The position numbers were made by a program, and so were the translations under genes. A stretch of 64,000 bases of DNA from Burkholderiales bacterium (lineage in GTDB: Bacteria > Pseudomonadota > Gammaproteobacteria > Burkholderiales > Burkholderiaceae), in assembly GCA_026225235.1 (NCBI GenBank), contig JAMFSK010000100.1, forward strand, positions 1 through 64,000, read 5' to 3'. The notes beneath the pieces were generated by a model that had not been told where the DNA came from, did no database searches, and worked only from the letters and a program-made list of their open reading frames with translations. This document shows positions 18,725 through 28,519 of the stretch, one piece after another. Within the stretch, counting starts at the first letter, position 1; every line of letters begins with the position of its first letter.

Positions 18725-20415
18725 CTGCCGGTTTCCTGAATCTCGTATCAGTCGGCCCCGGCTATCGCGAACTGATCGCGCCGCAGGCTGCGGATGCCCT
18801 GCGCGAGAGCGATGTGGTGGTCGGCTACGACTTGTATCTTCAATGGATCGCCCCGTGGATCGAGGGCAAGCGAATCCATACGCTGCCGCTCACGCAGGAG
18901 CGCGAACGCGCGGCCCTTGCGATCGAACAGGCCCGTGCAGGACAACGCGTCGCGCTAGTCTCGAGCGGCGATATCGGCGTCTACGCGATGGCCGCGCTTG
19001 CCTTCGAGCAGATGGACGAGGGCGATACCTTCGGCTTGCGCGTGACGCCCGGCATCACCGCCGCCAACGCGTGCGCCTCGTTGCTCGGTTCGCCGCTGTC
19101 GCATGACTTCGCAACGCTGAGCCTGTCGGACCTGCTCTGTCCCTGGCAATGGATCGAGCATCGCGCGAGCCATATCGCCCAAGCCGATCTCGCCGTGGTG
19201 CTCTACAACGTCCAGAGCCGGCAGCGCCCCGACGGGATCTACAAGATCCTGCGCGTGATGCTCGAACACAAGCGTGCCGATACCTGGTGCGGCGTGGTGC
19301 GAAATGCTTATCGGCCCGACCAGCAAGTCGACATCGTTCAGCTCGGCGATCTGCCCGCGCGGCAGTTCGACATGCTGACGACGATCGTGATCGGAAACCG
19401 TTTCACGCAGCGCAAGCGCGACTGGATCTACACCCCGCGCGGCTATGGCAACTGGGATGCCTCGCGCTCGCTCAACCACGGCGAGGCGGGCCCGCACGCT
19501 ACCGACGTTCCCGCCTCGCTGGCCGCCGGCGCGACGCCTGAACGCAGTGCAGACGCCACCGTGCCGCTCGTTGCCGAAGCCGTCCAAGTGGCTCACGTTG
19601 CCCAACCCGATCACGACACCGCGACCGGCGCCGATCTCCCCACCGATGCGATCTGGGTCTTCTCCGGCACACGCGATGGCAACGAGCTTGCACGGATGCT
19701 GGTCAACCTTGGGCAGCCTGTGGTGGTCTCGGTCGCCAGTCAGTATGGCGAAGATCTGGTGGTTCGCGACGTACCGGGTGCGGCGGTGATCGCCGGACGC
19801 CTCGGTATCGCGCGCCGACGCGAACTACTGCGTGAGCGGCGCGCCCGCTCGGTCGTCGACGCGACCCATCCGCATGCAAGCGAAATGACGCATCAGTTGA
19901 CCCAGCTCGCCAGCGAACTCAAGATCGACTATGTCCGCTACGAGCGTCCCGACTCGACCTCCGACGCGCCGGTCCAGCATTGCGACGATGTGCACACCGC
20001 CGCGCATCTTGCGGTGGAATTGGGCAGCCGGATTTTTCTGGCGACGGGCGTGATGCAGCTCGACAGCTTTCTCAAGCATCCGGACGCCGCACAGCGCGAC
20101 TGGTATCTGCGACTGACACCGGACCCCGTCCAGCTGCAGCGCGCACTCGACGCAGGCATCCAGCGTGACCATATGATCGCCATGCAGGGGCCGTTCTCGC
20201 AGGCATTCAACGAGGCGCTATGGCGTGACCTCGAGATCGACTGTGTGGTCAGCAAGGAATCAGGAGAGGCAGGCGGCTATTCCGCGAAGGCGTCCGCAGC
20301 GCGCGCGCTCGGCATTCCGTTTATCGCGATTCGGCGACCTGTGCACGATCATCCGAATGTGGTCCGCGATTTTGCGTCGGTGCTGTCTCTTCTGAACCTC
20401 CCGACCCTGACATGA
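18721..20415 (+). CDS. CobJ-CobK fusion: precorrin-3B C17-methyltransferase and precorrin-6A reductase
   Basis: A 564-residue fusion. Residues about 1-245 are CobJ/CbiH, which methylates C17 during ring contraction: [58 protein letters not shown] and [18 protein letters not shown] His/Ala-rich linker of about 60 residues follows. Residues about 310-564 are CobK/CbiJ, the pyridine-nucleotide-dependent reductase: [48 protein letters not shown] and [21 protein letters not shown]. The two steps are not consecutive, so the fusion is more about co-expression than channelling. ATGA overlaps with cbiG and cobW. Confidence 0.94.
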   Translation: MTAGFLNLVSVGPGYRELIAPQAADALRESDVVVGYDLYLQWIAPWIEGKRIHTLPLTQERERAALAIEQARAGQRVALVSSGDIGVYAMAALAFEQMDEGDTFGLRVTPGITAANACASLLGSPLSHDFATLSLSDLLCPWQWIEHRASHIAQADLAVVLYNVQSRQRPDGIYKILRVMLEHKRADTWCGVVRNAYRPDQQVDIVQLGDLPARQFDMLTTIVIGNRFTQRKRDWIYTPRGYGNWDASRSLNHGEAGPHATDVPASLAAGATPERSADATVPLVAEAVQVAHVAQPDHDTATGADLPTDAIWVFSGTRDGNELARMLVNLGQPVVVSVASQYGEDLVVRDVPGAAVIAGRLGIARRRELLRERRARSVVDATHPHASEMTHQLTQLASELKIDYVRYERPDSTSDAPVQHCDDVHTAAHLAVELGSRIFLATGVMQLDSFLKHPDAAQRDWYLRLTPDPVQLQRALDAGIQRDHMIAMQGPFSQAFNEALWRDLEIDCVVSKESGEAGGYSAKASAARALGIPFIAIRRPVHDHPNVVRDFASVLSLLNLPTLT

Positions 20416-21656
20416 TCCGACCTCCTCTTCCGGTCACCGTCGTCACCGGTTTTCTCGGTGCGGGCAAGACAACGCTGTTGTCCAATCTGTTGAAAGAGAC
20501 GAAGCGCAAGCGGCTCGCCATCGTCGTCAACGAGTTCGGTGAAGTGTCGATCGACGGCGCCCTGCTGCGCGAACACGAACGTGGCGATGAAGTCCAGGTG
20601 CAGGATGTCGCCAATGGCCTGCTCGCCTATGGAGACGATGCGCTGTTCTTGCCCTTGATGGCCCAACTCCATCAGCGCCGCGATCTGATCGACCATATCG
20701 TCATCGAAACCTCCGGTCTCGCGGTGCCGACTGCGGTGATGGAACGTCTGCAGAGCGATCCGGTGCTCGCCGAACGCTTCATGCTCGATGCAACGCTCGC
20801 CGTCGTCGATACGCCCTTGCTCCTCTCGGGACAGTTCGATACCGACGACAGTGAGACGAACCCACAAGCGCATCCGGACGGGAGCACAACAAAGGCAACG
20901 AAGACGGCGGCCGCAGCGTCGACCACAGCCGCATCGATTGCCTCGCTGTTTCGCCTGCAGATCGACAATGCCGACGTCGTCGTGCTCAACAAGATCGACG
21001 GTCTCGACAAGCGTGCCTTGATCGAGGCCGAGACACGCATCCGCGCACTTGCGCCCAATGTGCGCTTTATCGAACTCGCTCATCACGCGCGGCTCGATAC
21101 GCGTCTTGCTCTGGGTCTGCGCCTGCATCAACCGGGCGAGGGGCGCCATAGACACGTCTATACCCAGGTTGCCTCCCTGCAGGCCTCGCCCGAGCTAAGC
21201 CGCAACCTCGATGGACATAGCCATTCGGGGCTCGCCCCGCATACGCATGGGTTACTGAGTCACAAACATTTCCACGAACATGACCCAGGCTGGCAGTCAT
21301 TCGTGCTTCACGCGCATGCGCCGCAGGTCGAGGGCACCTTGCTCGCCGCGCTCGAGCAGGCCGCGCAAGTGGAACCGGTGATGCGGATCAAGGGGTTCGT
21401 CCACCTCGAACACGATGCGGGACCGGTGCTGATACAAGGCGTGCGCACACGGATCGTTGCACTTCGCGCGCCGGTCGATAACGAGGTCGATCAGAAGATC
21501 GACCACAAGGCCCATCACGAAGCCCACACCCACCCCGTGATGCCGGCCATCGAACCCAAGCACACGGAGTCGCAGCTCGTTTTTATCGGCTATCACGCGG
21601 CGCGCAAGCGCATCGCCGAGTTGCTTACGCAACTGACCGGCACCGTATGGCACTAG
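20412..21656 (+). CDS. cobW: CobW-family GTPase (metallochaperone type) lacking the CxCC motif
   Basis: A 414-residue G3E GTPase. Walker A GFLGAGKT is at residues 13-20; [16 protein letters not shown] and [11 protein letters not shown] (the NKxD base-recognition motif) are intact, as is [12 protein letters not shown]. Family members normally carry CxCC shortly after the NEFG region; here that position reads [18 protein letters not shown] with no Cys. The C-terminal half is rich in His pairs ([27 protein letters not shown]), a likely alternative metal-binding surface. In cobalamin operons CobW is believed to deliver cobalt to the chelatase, but biochemical proof is limited. An Ala/Thr-rich insert near residue 165 is unusual. 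Confidence 0.9.
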   Translation: MIRPPLPVTVVTGFLGAGKTTLLSNLLKETKRKRLAIVVNEFGEVSIDGALLREHERGDEVQVQDVANGLLAYGDDALFLPLMAQLHQRRDLIDHIVIETSGLAVPTAVMERLQSDPVLAERFMLDATLAVVDTPLLLSGQFDTDDSETNPQAHPDGSTTKATKTAAAASTTAASIASLFRLQIDNADVVVLNKIDGLDKRALIEAETRIRALAPNVRFIELAHHARLDTRLALGLRLHQPGEGRHRHVYTQVASLQASPELSRNLDGHSHSGLAPHTHGLLSHKHFHEHDPGWQSFVLHAHAPQVEGTLLAALEQAAQVEPVMRIKGFVHLEHDAGPVLIQGVRTRIVALRAPVDNEVDQKIDHKAHHEAHTHPVMPAIEPKHTESQLVFIGYHAARKRIAELLTQLTGTVWH

Positions 21657-21708
21657 CACCCTGGGCATGCCCCTTCTGGATACCCGAACCGAGACGAAGA
21701 CGACACCC

Positions 21709-22311
21709 ATGAAGACTGACCACGAATCGCATCAACGCATGACCCAGCGGCGCAAGGAAGGCTTCGAGAAAAAGCGTGCCGCAGCCGACCTGGAAAAGGG
21801 CCTGCTGATCGTCAACACCGGCAGTGGCAAGGGCAAGACCACTGCCGCGTTCGGCATGGCCGTGCGCGTGCTCGGCCACGGCATGAAGCTGGGCGTCGTG
21901 CAGTTCATCAAGGGTGCCTTGCATACCGCCGAACGTGATTTTCTGGGCAGCGTTGCCCAATGCGACTTCGTGACGATGGGCGACGGCTATACGTGGAACA
22001 CGCAGGATCGCGATGCCGACATGGCGACGGCGCGCAAAGGCTGGGAATCGGCCAAGCAAATGATCCTCAGTGGCGACTACCAGATGGTCGTGCTGGACGA
22101 ACTCAATATCGTCCTCAAGTACGAGTATCTGCCCATCGAAGAAGTCCTCGAGGTGTTCGGTCAGCGCCCTGCCATGCTGCACATCGTCGTGACCGGCCGC
22201 CATGCACCGGACGCGCTCATCGAAGCCGCCGACCTCGTCACCGAGATGCGCCTCGTCAAGCATCCGTATCGCGAGCAGCATGTGAAGGCGCAACGTGGCG
22301 TCGAGTTCTAG
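21709..22311 (+). CDS. cobO: cob(I)yrinic acid a,c-diamide adenosyltransferase
   Basis: A 200-residue BtuR/CobO-type enzyme that transfers the 5'-deoxyadenosyl group from ATP to the reduced cobalt of corrinoids. The P-loop NTGSGKGKTTAAFG lies at about residues 36-49; VVLDELNIVLKYEYL and VVTGRHAPDALIEAADLVTEM are hallmark blocks, and the chain ends HPYREQHVKAQRGVEF as usual. Start ATG 21709 (MKTDHESHQRM) gives the normal length; an in-frame Met at 21667 would add an unconserved 14 residues. It is separated from cobW by about 50 bases and from cobB by 3. Confidence 0.95.
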   Translation: MKTDHESHQRMTQRRKEGFEKKRAAADLEKGLLIVNTGSGKGKTTAAFGMAVRVLGHGMKLGVVQFIKGALHTAERDFLGSVAQCDFVTMGDGYTWNTQDRDADMATARKGWESAKQMILSGDYQMVVLDELNIVLKYEYLPIEEVLEVFGQRPAMLHIVVTGRHAPDALIEAADLVTEMRLVKHPYREQHVKAQRGVEF

Positions 22312-22314
22312 ACC

Positions 22315-23628
22315 ATGAGCGCCTGCCCCGCGCTGTTTATCAGCGCTCCCGCATCCGGCCAGGGCAAGACCACGCTCACCGCCGGGCTTGCGCGCTATCA
22401 CCGGCGTCTGGGGCGGCGCGTGTGCGTCTTCAAGACGGGTCCGGACTTCCTAGACCCGATGATTCTGGCGCGCGCAGCCGGGGCCCCGGTCTATACGCTC
22501 GATCTCTGGATGGTCGGCGAGGCCGGGTGTCGTGCCTTGCTGGCCGAAGCGGCACAGCGTGCCGACCTGATCCTGGTCGAGGGCGTGATGGGCCTGTTCG
22601 ATGGCACGCCGAGCAGCGCGGACCTCGCGGCGACATTCGGCATTCCGGTCGCCGCGATCATCTCGGCACAATCGCTCGCACAGACCTTCGGAGCCATTGC
22701 ATTCGGCCTCGCAAAGTTTCGTCCCGACGTACCCTTTTACGGTGTGCTCGCCAACCGGGTCGGCTCGTCGCGTCATGGCGACATGGTCCGCGAGAGCATA
22801 CCGGCCGACATCCGCTGGCTCGGACTCGTGAGTGCAGATCGGGAATGTGCCTTGCCCGATCGCCACCTGGGCCTCGTTCAGGCCAGTGAGATCGACGATC
22901 TCGAGCTTCGACTGGAACGTGCCGCGGATGCGATCGGTGCAACGATGCTGGCTGAATTGCCGCCGCCGGTCGACTTCATCTCGGCACCTGCCGGCCGGCC
23001 ATCGATGCCGACCTCACTGGCCGGGCGTCGCATTGCAGTCGCACGCGACGATGCGTTCTCGTTTATCTATCCCGCCAACCTCGACTTGCTCGAAGCGCTG
23101 GGCGCGCAGCTACGCTATTTCTCGCCACTGGCCGACGAACCGGTACCGGAGGAGGTCGATGCGCTCTATTTGCCCGGCGGGTACCCCGAACTGCATGCAC
23201 CGCTGCTGGCCAGCAACGAGCACTGTGCCGCCTCGATCCGCTCGCATGCGCATGCCGGTCGCCGGATCGTCGCCGAATGTGGTGGCATGCTTTACCTGCT
23301 CGACTCGCTGACCGATACGGCAGGCACGACAACCGCCATGCTCGGCCTGATGCCAGGCCAGGCGAGCCTGACGAAACGGTTCGCGTCGCTCGGTATGCAG
23401 CAACTGACTGTCGGCGACAAGGGCACGTTAACCGGCCACACCTTCCACTATTCGAAGCTCACGACGCCGCTCGAGCCGGTTTATCATGCGACGCATCCCG
23501 TCACCGGCTTGCGTGGCGAAGCTGTCTTTCAGCATCGCTCGATCATTGCCAGCTATATGCACGCCTATTGGCCGTCGAATCCGGCTTTCGCGGCTACGCT
23601 GTTTGCCCCCGACTCCCTTCTTGCCTGA
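22315..23628 (+). CDS. cobB: cobyrinic acid a,c-diamide synthase
   Basis: A 437-residue CobB/CbiA amidotransferase that amidates the a and c side chains using glutamine and ATP. The N-terminal dethiobiotin-synthetase-like domain has FISAPASGQGKTTLTAGLA (P-loop) and VFKTGPDFLDPMILARAAG. The C-terminal glutamine amidotransferase domain has YLPGGYPELHAPLLA and the nucleophile Cys at about residue 322 in VAECGGMLYL; the partner His is in SYMHAYWPSNP near the end. It is the last recognisable corrin enzyme in the operon. The same enzyme serves cobyrinic or hydrogenobyrinic acid, so it does not decide the pathway type. Confidence 0.95.
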   Translation: MSACPALFISAPASGQGKTTLTAGLARYHRRLGRRVCVFKTGPDFLDPMILARAAGAPVYTLDLWMVGEAGCRALLAEAAQRADLILVEGVMGLFDGTPSSADLAATFGIPVAAIISAQSLAQTFGAIAFGLAKFRPDVPFYGVLANRVGSSRHGDMVRESIPADIRWLGLVSADRECALPDRHLGLVQASEIDDLELRLERAADAIGATMLAELPPPVDFISAPAGRPSMPTSLAGRRIAVARDDAFSFIYPANLDLLEALGAQLRYFSPLADEPVPEEVDALYLPGGYPELHAPLLASNEHCAASIRSHAHAGRRIVAECGGMLYLLDSLTDTAGTTTAMLGLMPGQASLTKRFASLGMQQLTVGDKGTLTGHTFHYSKLTTPLEPVYHATHPVTGLRGEAVFQHRSIIASYMHAYWPSNPAFAATLFAPDSLLA

Positions 23629-23633
23629 CCCCG

Positions 23634-23876
23634 ATGACCGCCGCACTTGAAACTTCGATCGCCTTCGCCAAAACCCTCGAACCCGTGGGCTCGCCATGCA
23701 CCGATGTCTGCAAACTGGATCTGCAGACCGGTTTCTGCCTCGGTTGCCTGCGCACCCGCGAGGAGATCAAGGCCTGGCGGACCCTGCCCAACGAGGACAA
23801 GCTTCGGGTGTTCGACCTGCTGCTTGTCAGACTGGCCGACCGCGGTGCCTGCGAGCGACCGGCCGAATCGCCCTGA
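23634..23876 (+). CDS. DUF1289 family protein
   Basis: An 80-residue protein with the DUF1289 signature SPCTDVCKLDLQTGFCLGCLRTREEIKAWRTL, whose four Cys (C-x3-C, then C-x2-C) suggest a small metal or iron-sulfur site. It is 5 bases downstream of cobB and probably co-transcribed with the cobalamin operon. Function is unknown; its frequent place beside redox and cofactor genes makes an accessory role plausible. It is convergent with the next gene. Confidence 0.85.
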   Translation: MTAALETSIAFAKTLEPVGSPCTDVCKLDLQTGFCLGCLRTREEIKAWRTLPNEDKLRVFDLLLVRLADRGACERPAESP

Positions 23877-23891
23877 CAAGACCTAGCCGTC

Positions 23892-24446
23892 TCAGACGTC
23901 CAAGGCCGTGAACAGCGCGCGCACCGCAGGCAAGCGTATCGCCCGTGCGAACGGATCGCAGGCTGCTGCGGATGCGATCAGACGCGGGTCAAGCTGAGCG
24001 CCCGTGGTACGCCGGGCCGGCTCGACTGAGCAGGCAATGCGCCTCACCCCTGCATTCGCCGATGAGACATTCGAAACGCCGTCGGGCGATGTCTGCCGTA
24101 CAGACGAATCCACCGAGTTAGCGTGAGTGCTGTTCGAGCCGGTGGTCGTCGTTGACACCGTCGCGTTGGTGGTATCAGTTGAGCCGATGGATACAGCCGT
24201 TGACTGCTCCGTTTCTGAGCCTCCCCCTCCACCTTGGGCGCCATGGCTCACAAAGTAGCCGGATTGCGGCCGGCTCTCAATCACGCCGCGGCTCTTCAAT
24301 AGTAGAAAGGCGCGCACCACGGTCGTAATGCTCAGATTGTATTGCTCACTGGTGCGCCGGACGGACAGCACACGTTCGCCCGGCTTGAGCACACCCCGGG
24401 CGACCATGCCCTCGATCTCGCCGACCAGCCTCTCGTAGAGCTTCAC
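23892..24446 (-). CDS. short GntR-family regulator, possibly a truncated MocR-type protein
   Basis: A 184-residue protein. Residues 1-70 are a GntR winged helix (LYERLVGEIEGMVARGVLKPGERVLSVRRT, ITTVVRAFLLLKSRGVIESRPQSGYFV), close to those of MocR/PdxR-like regulators. Residues about 75-130 are a Gly then Ser/Thr/Asn low-complexity linker. The last 50 residues (LDPRLIASAAACDPFARAI, LPAVRALFTALDV) have no effector domain of normal size. MocR proteins would continue with an aminotransferase-like domain of about 350 residues, which is absent, so this may be a truncated regulator. No recognisable target operator was found. Confidence 0.7.
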   Translation of the reverse strand: MKLYERLVGEIEGMVARGVLKPGERVLSVRRTSEQYNLSITTVVRAFLLLKSRGVIESRPQSGYFVSHGAQGGGGGSETEQSTAVSIGSTDTTNATVSTTTTGSNSTHANSVDSSVRQTSPDGVSNVSSANAGVRRIACSVEPARRTTGAQLDPRLIASAAACDPFARAIRLPAVRALFTALDV

Positions 24447-25017
24447 GCGGTGCCTCCCTCTCGTTGATTCGCCATCGCCCGGACGCTCGACAACGCGTCG
24501 CGAACCGGAACTTCATGCGACCCAGCATAGACGGGTTCAGCGCCCCCCCTCGTGCACAGTCTCGCTGTTTGCGCAAGAGAACAGTTGAGTTCACAAACAG
24601 GTACACACCCAGGTACGGAGAAGGGTGTGTGACCGGCGCGGAAGCATATCGGCACAACCTTACCAAACTGACGTTTCAAGCACTGCGTGTTCGGTAGCGC
24701 GCATTCAGATGCATTTTTGCGGCTGTTTCGTGCGAAAGCAAACTATCCGTTTCACTTCAAAACGCTACGCTCGGTGCATTACTGCTGGACCGCCTTTAAA
24801 AAAAATCCCGGGGTGGCGGTCCTGGTTCGTCTTTATCCCCGGTTTCCTTGAATCGAATGAATGGACACGATCGTGCCGGCACACACCCCGCATGGGTTTG
24901 TGCTTGCTTAATCCCCCCGTGCAATTCAGTTACAGATCGGCGCGGTCGTGCACTTATTTCTGGCTTAGGCTGTTGCTGCTTCACCCCGAAACCCGTGGTA
25001 CTTACCTGGACTGAAAG
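24447..25017. other. intergenic region upstream of rpfF
   Basis: About 570 bases between the divergent GntR gene and rpfF. It is visibly more A/T-rich around 24660-24800 than the genes. I see no ORF with a recognisable product and no convincing sigma70 promoter. It probably carries the rpfF promoter. Confidence 0.5.
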
Positions 25018-25884
25018 ATGAACCTCAAAAATCATCCTGCGTGCCGTCCTTTTACCGAAGCCGGCAACTTGTCTCAAATCTCTGCGTATTACGAAGAGGG
25101 TCGTAACATCATGTGGATGATGCTGCGTGCCCACCCCCGGCCATGTTTTAACCAGGAATTGGTGACCGACATCATTACCCTCGCGCGTTGCGCGCGGGAG
25201 TCGGGCCTGCCGTTCGATTTCTGGGTCACAGGCTCGCTCGTACCGACGCTGTTCAATGTCGGCGGCGATCTGAGCTTTTTTGCAGAAACCATCCGCGCCG
25301 GTCAGCGCGAACCCCTGATGGCCTATGCCCGCTCCTGCATCGACGGACTCTACGAGATCTACACGGGCTTCGGCACCGGTGCGGTCTCGATCGCCATGGT
25401 CGAAGGCTCGGCGCTGGGCGGCGGCTTCGAGGCCACTCTGGCCCACCACTACGTGCTCGCGCAAAAGGACGCGCGCATGGGCTTCCCGGAAATCGCCTTC
25501 AATCTGTTTCCGGGTATGGGCGGTTATTCTCTGGTGGCCCGCAAGACCACGACCAAACTGGCTGAAGAGTTAATCAGCAGCGGCGAGTCGCATATGGCTG
25601 AATGGCATGCCGATAAAGGTCTGGTAGATGGTTTGTTCGAACCGGGCGACGGTTTTCTCGCCACCCGTACTTTCGTCGACAGTCTCAAACCGAAACTGAA
25701 TGGCGTTAAAGCCATGTTGCGTGCGCGGCAACGTGTCAATCCGATTACCCGCGCCGAGTTGATGGATATTACTGAAGACTGGGTACGGTCCGCTTTCACC
25801 ATCGAGGAAAAGGACCTCGCTTTTATGGAGCGGCTTGTGATGTTGCAAAATCGGCGCACGTCGAAATTGCGCAATGTCGGATGA
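25018..25884 (+). CDS. rpfF: cis-2-dodecenoic acid (BDSF) synthase RpfF
   Basis: A 288-residue crotonase-fold enzyme that makes the diffusible fatty-acid signal BDSF from acyl-ACP by dehydration and thioester cleavage. Sequence is close to the Burkholderia cenocepacia type: YYEEGRNIMWMMLRAHPRPCFNQ, FWVTGSLVPTLFNVGGDLSFF, YEIYTGFGTGAVSIAMVEG. The two catalytic Glu are at about residues 138 (GGGFEATLAHHY) and 158 (MGFPEIAFNLFPGMGGYSLVAR). It is convergent with rpfR, the receptor, an arrangement known in Burkholderia. Secretion is by diffusion; action is through c-di-GMP. Confidence 0.95.
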   Translation: MNLKNHPACRPFTEAGNLSQISAYYEEGRNIMWMMLRAHPRPCFNQELVTDIITLARCARESGLPFDFWVTGSLVPTLFNVGGDLSFFAETIRAGQREPLMAYARSCIDGLYEIYTGFGTGAVSIAMVEGSALGGGFEATLAHHYVLAQKDARMGFPEIAFNLFPGMGGYSLVARKTTTKLAEELISSGESHMAEWHADKGLVDGLFEPGDGFLATRTFVDSLKPKLNGVKAMLRARQRVNPITRAELMDITEDWVRSAFTIEEKDLAFMERLVMLQNRRTSKLRNVG

Positions 25885-26018
25885 AGGTGGATCCACTTCA
25901 TGGCTGAAGTCACATACAACTCCATGTAAGACACCAAGCCTGCCTGCATTAATCGAGCATAGCCTGGTCTGTTTGCCTTACACTTGTTTTGAGTGTGTTT
26001 CCTTTACCCGCCGGGGAC

Positions 26019-26037
26019 AGGCTGGCTTTGCCAGCCT
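26019..26037. terminator. hairpin between rpfF and rpfR
   Basis: AGGCTGGC TTT GCCAGCCT, a perfect 8-bp stem with a 3-base loop, without a long U-tract. It is placed between the convergent rpfF and rpfR. Confidence 0.55.
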
Positions 26038-26062
26038 AGGTAGCTAAAGGTCTTGGCAGCAT

Positions 26063-26095
26063 GCAAAAGCTCAGGCGATAAGCCTGAGCTTTTGC
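26063..26095. terminator. 14-bp bidirectional terminator overlapping the rpfR stop
   Basis: GCAAAAGCTCAGGC, loop GATAA, then GCCTGAGCTTTTGC: a perfect 14-bp stem followed rightward by TTTTC. It ends rpfF transcripts; on the other strand it lies inside the last codons of rpfR and includes its TGA. Confidence 0.8.
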
Positions 26096-28065
26096 TTTTC
26101 TGCCATCCACGTTTCAAACGCTTCGGCCGTCATCGGCCTGGCGTAGAGATAGCCCTGGACGTAGTCGATCCCGACCTTCTTGATGAACTCTTCTTCCGCC
26201 GCGGTCTCGACTCCTTCCGCCACTACGCCGAAGTTGAGCGCCTGCGCCACCGCGACCATCGAGCGAACCAGCGCCTGCGATTTTGAGTTCGTATTGATGC
26301 TGCGCACGAAGCTCCGGTCGAGCTTGATCATGTCGAGTGGGATCCGCGCAAGCTGCGACAACGACGAGTACCCGGTGCCAAAGTCGTCGAGGTGGACCTG
26401 CGCGCCCATTTCACGGAATTGCGTGATCAGACCGAGCGCCATTGCTTCGTCTTCGATCAGGCAACTTTCGGTCAGTTCGAGATCGAGCAGGCAGGGATCG
26501 AGGCGCGCCGTCTCGAGTGCATCGGCAAAATCGTGAACGATCGCCGTGTCGGACAGCTGGCGCGCCGAGACATTGATCGCCACGCGGATATTGAGGCCCT
26601 GTTCGCTCCAGCGCCGCGCCTGCGCGGCCGCCGTTTGCATGACCCATCGGCCGAGCGGCCCGATCATGCCCGACTCTTCTGCGTAAGGGATGAAGTCGAG
26701 CGGAGAGACCAGCCCGCGTTCGGGCGAGATCCAGCGAAGCAGCGCTTCGACCCCGATCACGGCCCCGGTGTCGAGGCGCAGCTTGGGCTGGTAATGAAGG
26801 ATCAGTTGGTTGTCTTCGAGCGCACGCGGCAAGTTGGTGTCGAGCCACATGTACTCGGCGACCTTCTTGTTCATCTCCGGCGAAAACACTCGATACGTGC
26901 GCTTGCCCTGGTCCTTCGCCACATACATGGCAGTGTCGGCGCAGCGAATGAGGCCCTCGAGCGTGTCGCCATGTTCGGGACTCAGCGCGATGCCGATAGA
27001 ACAGCCGGTATAAACCTCGATCAGGCCAAGATTGAACGGAATACGCAGACGATCGAGAATGCGCTGCGCGCACTTTTCGAGGTCGGCGACGCTTGCGCCC
27101 TGGCTCAGGACGATAAATTCATCCCCGCCAAGCCGGGCCACGATGTCGGTCTCGCCGAGGCAGCCTTTGACGGCCGCCGACACGTCCTTGATCAGCCGGT
27201 CGCCGATCACGTGGCCATAGTGATCGTTGACGCGCTTGAAGTTGTCGAGATCGAGGAACAGGATGCCGACCTGCGGCATACCTTCGGCAGCGAGCGCGCG
27301 CCGGATCCGGTCGTGGATCGCGTTGCGGTTCGGCAGCCCGGTCAGGGCATCGGTATTCGCGAGTTCCGACAGCCGCTGCTGGGCGCGTCGTTCCTCGGTG
27401 ATATCGGTACCCGAACAAATCAGGAATTTCTCGTCTACACCACTGCCGCTCTGAACGAATTTATTACGAAACAGATAAAGCCGAGGACCGGCAATCGTAT
27501 TGATCAGCCGTTCGACTTCGTAAGCTTCGCCGGTGCGGAAAAAACCACTGATATTCTGGCTCGACGCCTGTCCTTGTTCCGGGGTCATGAACATTGCGTA
27601 GGCATTTTTGCCGACTACGTCTTCTTCACGCACGCCCGTCACTTCTTCACAAAGTCGGTTGAATCGCTGAATATTGCCGTACTGGTCGAGAATTACGACA
27701 AGTGAATTGACTTCGGAAACGACCTGTTCCGCGAACGATAAACCGTGTACCAGATCGCGGGCGACCGAAACGGTATCGTTATATGCGGAAGCCGTTCCAG
27801 CCCATTCCGAAAAATTGATTTTCTTGCCAACGAGGTGAAGCTGGAGCGGGTTGCCGAAAATGTTGATGTCGAGCACCAGGTGCGAGGTCACGCCCGTCAT
27901 GTTGCGCACGCGGGCAGCCTGCTCGGTGCTTAGCGCAACCGAGACGGTCGCTGGCCCGCTGACGGCGGCCAGTTGCAACGCATTGCTGTCGCTCGACAGC
28001 CGCCAGCATGGGCTGGCGGTACCGAAATGAGCATACAGCACCGGGTAATCGAGTTCGACACTCAT
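26071..28065 (-). CDS. rpfR: BDSF receptor RpfR (RpfF-interaction/PAS/GGDEF/EAL)
   Basis: A 664-residue cytoplasmic sensor that binds BDSF and adjusts c-di-GMP. Residues 1-about 95 match the RpfF-interacting N-terminal domain (MSVELDYPVLYAHFGT). A PAS domain at about 105-225 binds the fatty acid. The GGDEF domain has an intact RLGGDEFIVLS (motif residues 313-317). The EAL domain has GVEALLRW (EAL at 440-442) and DDFGTGYSSL. Both catalytic signatures are retained, so it may make and degrade c-di-GMP; in B. cenocepacia binding BDSF favours phosphodiesterase activity. ATG 28065 is preferred to upstream Met codons because GGAGGGG precedes it. Confidence 0.95.
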   Translation of the reverse strand: MSVELDYPVLYAHFGTASPCWRLSSDSNALQLAAVSGPATVSVALSTEQAARVRNMTGVTSHLVLDINIFGNPLQLHLVGKKINFSEWAGTASAYNDTVSVARDLVHGLSFAEQVVSEVNSLVVILDQYGNIQRFNRLCEEVTGVREEDVVGKNAYAMFMTPEQGQASSQNISGFFRTGEAYEVERLINTIAGPRLYLFRNKFVQSGSGVDEKFLICSGTDITEERRAQQRLSELANTDALTGLPNRNAIHDRIRRALAAEGMPQVGILFLDLDNFKRVNDHYGHVIGDRLIKDVSAAVKGCLGETDIVARLGGDEFIVLSQGASVADLEKCAQRILDRLRIPFNLGLIEVYTGCSIGIALSPEHGDTLEGLIRCADTAMYVAKDQGKRTYRVFSPEMNKKVAEYMWLDTNLPRALEDNQLILHYQPKLRLDTGAVIGVEALLRWISPERGLVSPLDFIPYAEESGMIGPLGRWVMQTAAAQARRWSEQGLNIRVAINVSARQLSDTAIVHDFADALETARLDPCLLDLELTESCLIEDEAMALGLITQFREMGAQVHLDDFGTGYSSLSQLARIPLDMIKLDRSFVRSINTNSKSQALVRSMVAVAQALNFGVVAEGVETAAEEEFIKKVGIDYVQGYLYARPMTAEAFETWMAEKQKLRLIA

Positions 28066-28519
28066 GGGACCCCTCCGAACCAATCTAAGGGTGCGGGTTG
28101 TCACGGTAGGTTTGTGCTTGCGGTACACAATTACCCTTGCTTTGAGGCGAGACGTCTCGGCAGCAAAAGGAACTGAGCATTCCGCAATAGGAATTCTAAT
28201 CAGCGTAGCACGTTCTTTTTATAACCGTAAGCCGATGAGAAGGGGCAATTCCCGTCAGCTCATCGGATCGAGCTGTCTTTTGCCCCCTGCCGGGTTCCGA
28301 CGAGGCGGGACCCTTCTGCGACAAGGGTTCCGTATTTCGCAAGTGGCATATCGAAAAACGCCACGAAATGTCTCCGCGCCTTACCTGCGCTGCTTTACAG
28401 CAGATTCGATGGCGGATTTTGCAGCGGCTTTGGCGGGCGCCCGGTTTCGCCGGGTGCGAGCCTGCCGAGCCACTCAGTACAACGACCTGCCGGGCGGCAT
28501 CCCGCCGCCCGGCCCTGCT
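28066..28519. other. intergenic region between rpfR and glcB
   Basis: About 450 bases upstream of rpfR and downstream of glcB, both on the minus strand. It must hold the rpfR promoter. I found no clear ORF; the only marked structure is the hairpin at 28489-28513. Confidence 0.5.
28489..28513 (-). terminator. hairpin after glcB
   Basis: GCCGGGCGG and CCGCCCGGC form a perfect 9-bp stem around a 7-base loop, 7 bases past the glcB stop. The U-tract is poor, so termination is inferred from position. Confidence 0.5.

Noticed and set aside
23063..23403. Minus-strand ORFs inside cobB
   Set aside because: Shadow frames of cobB with no independent support.
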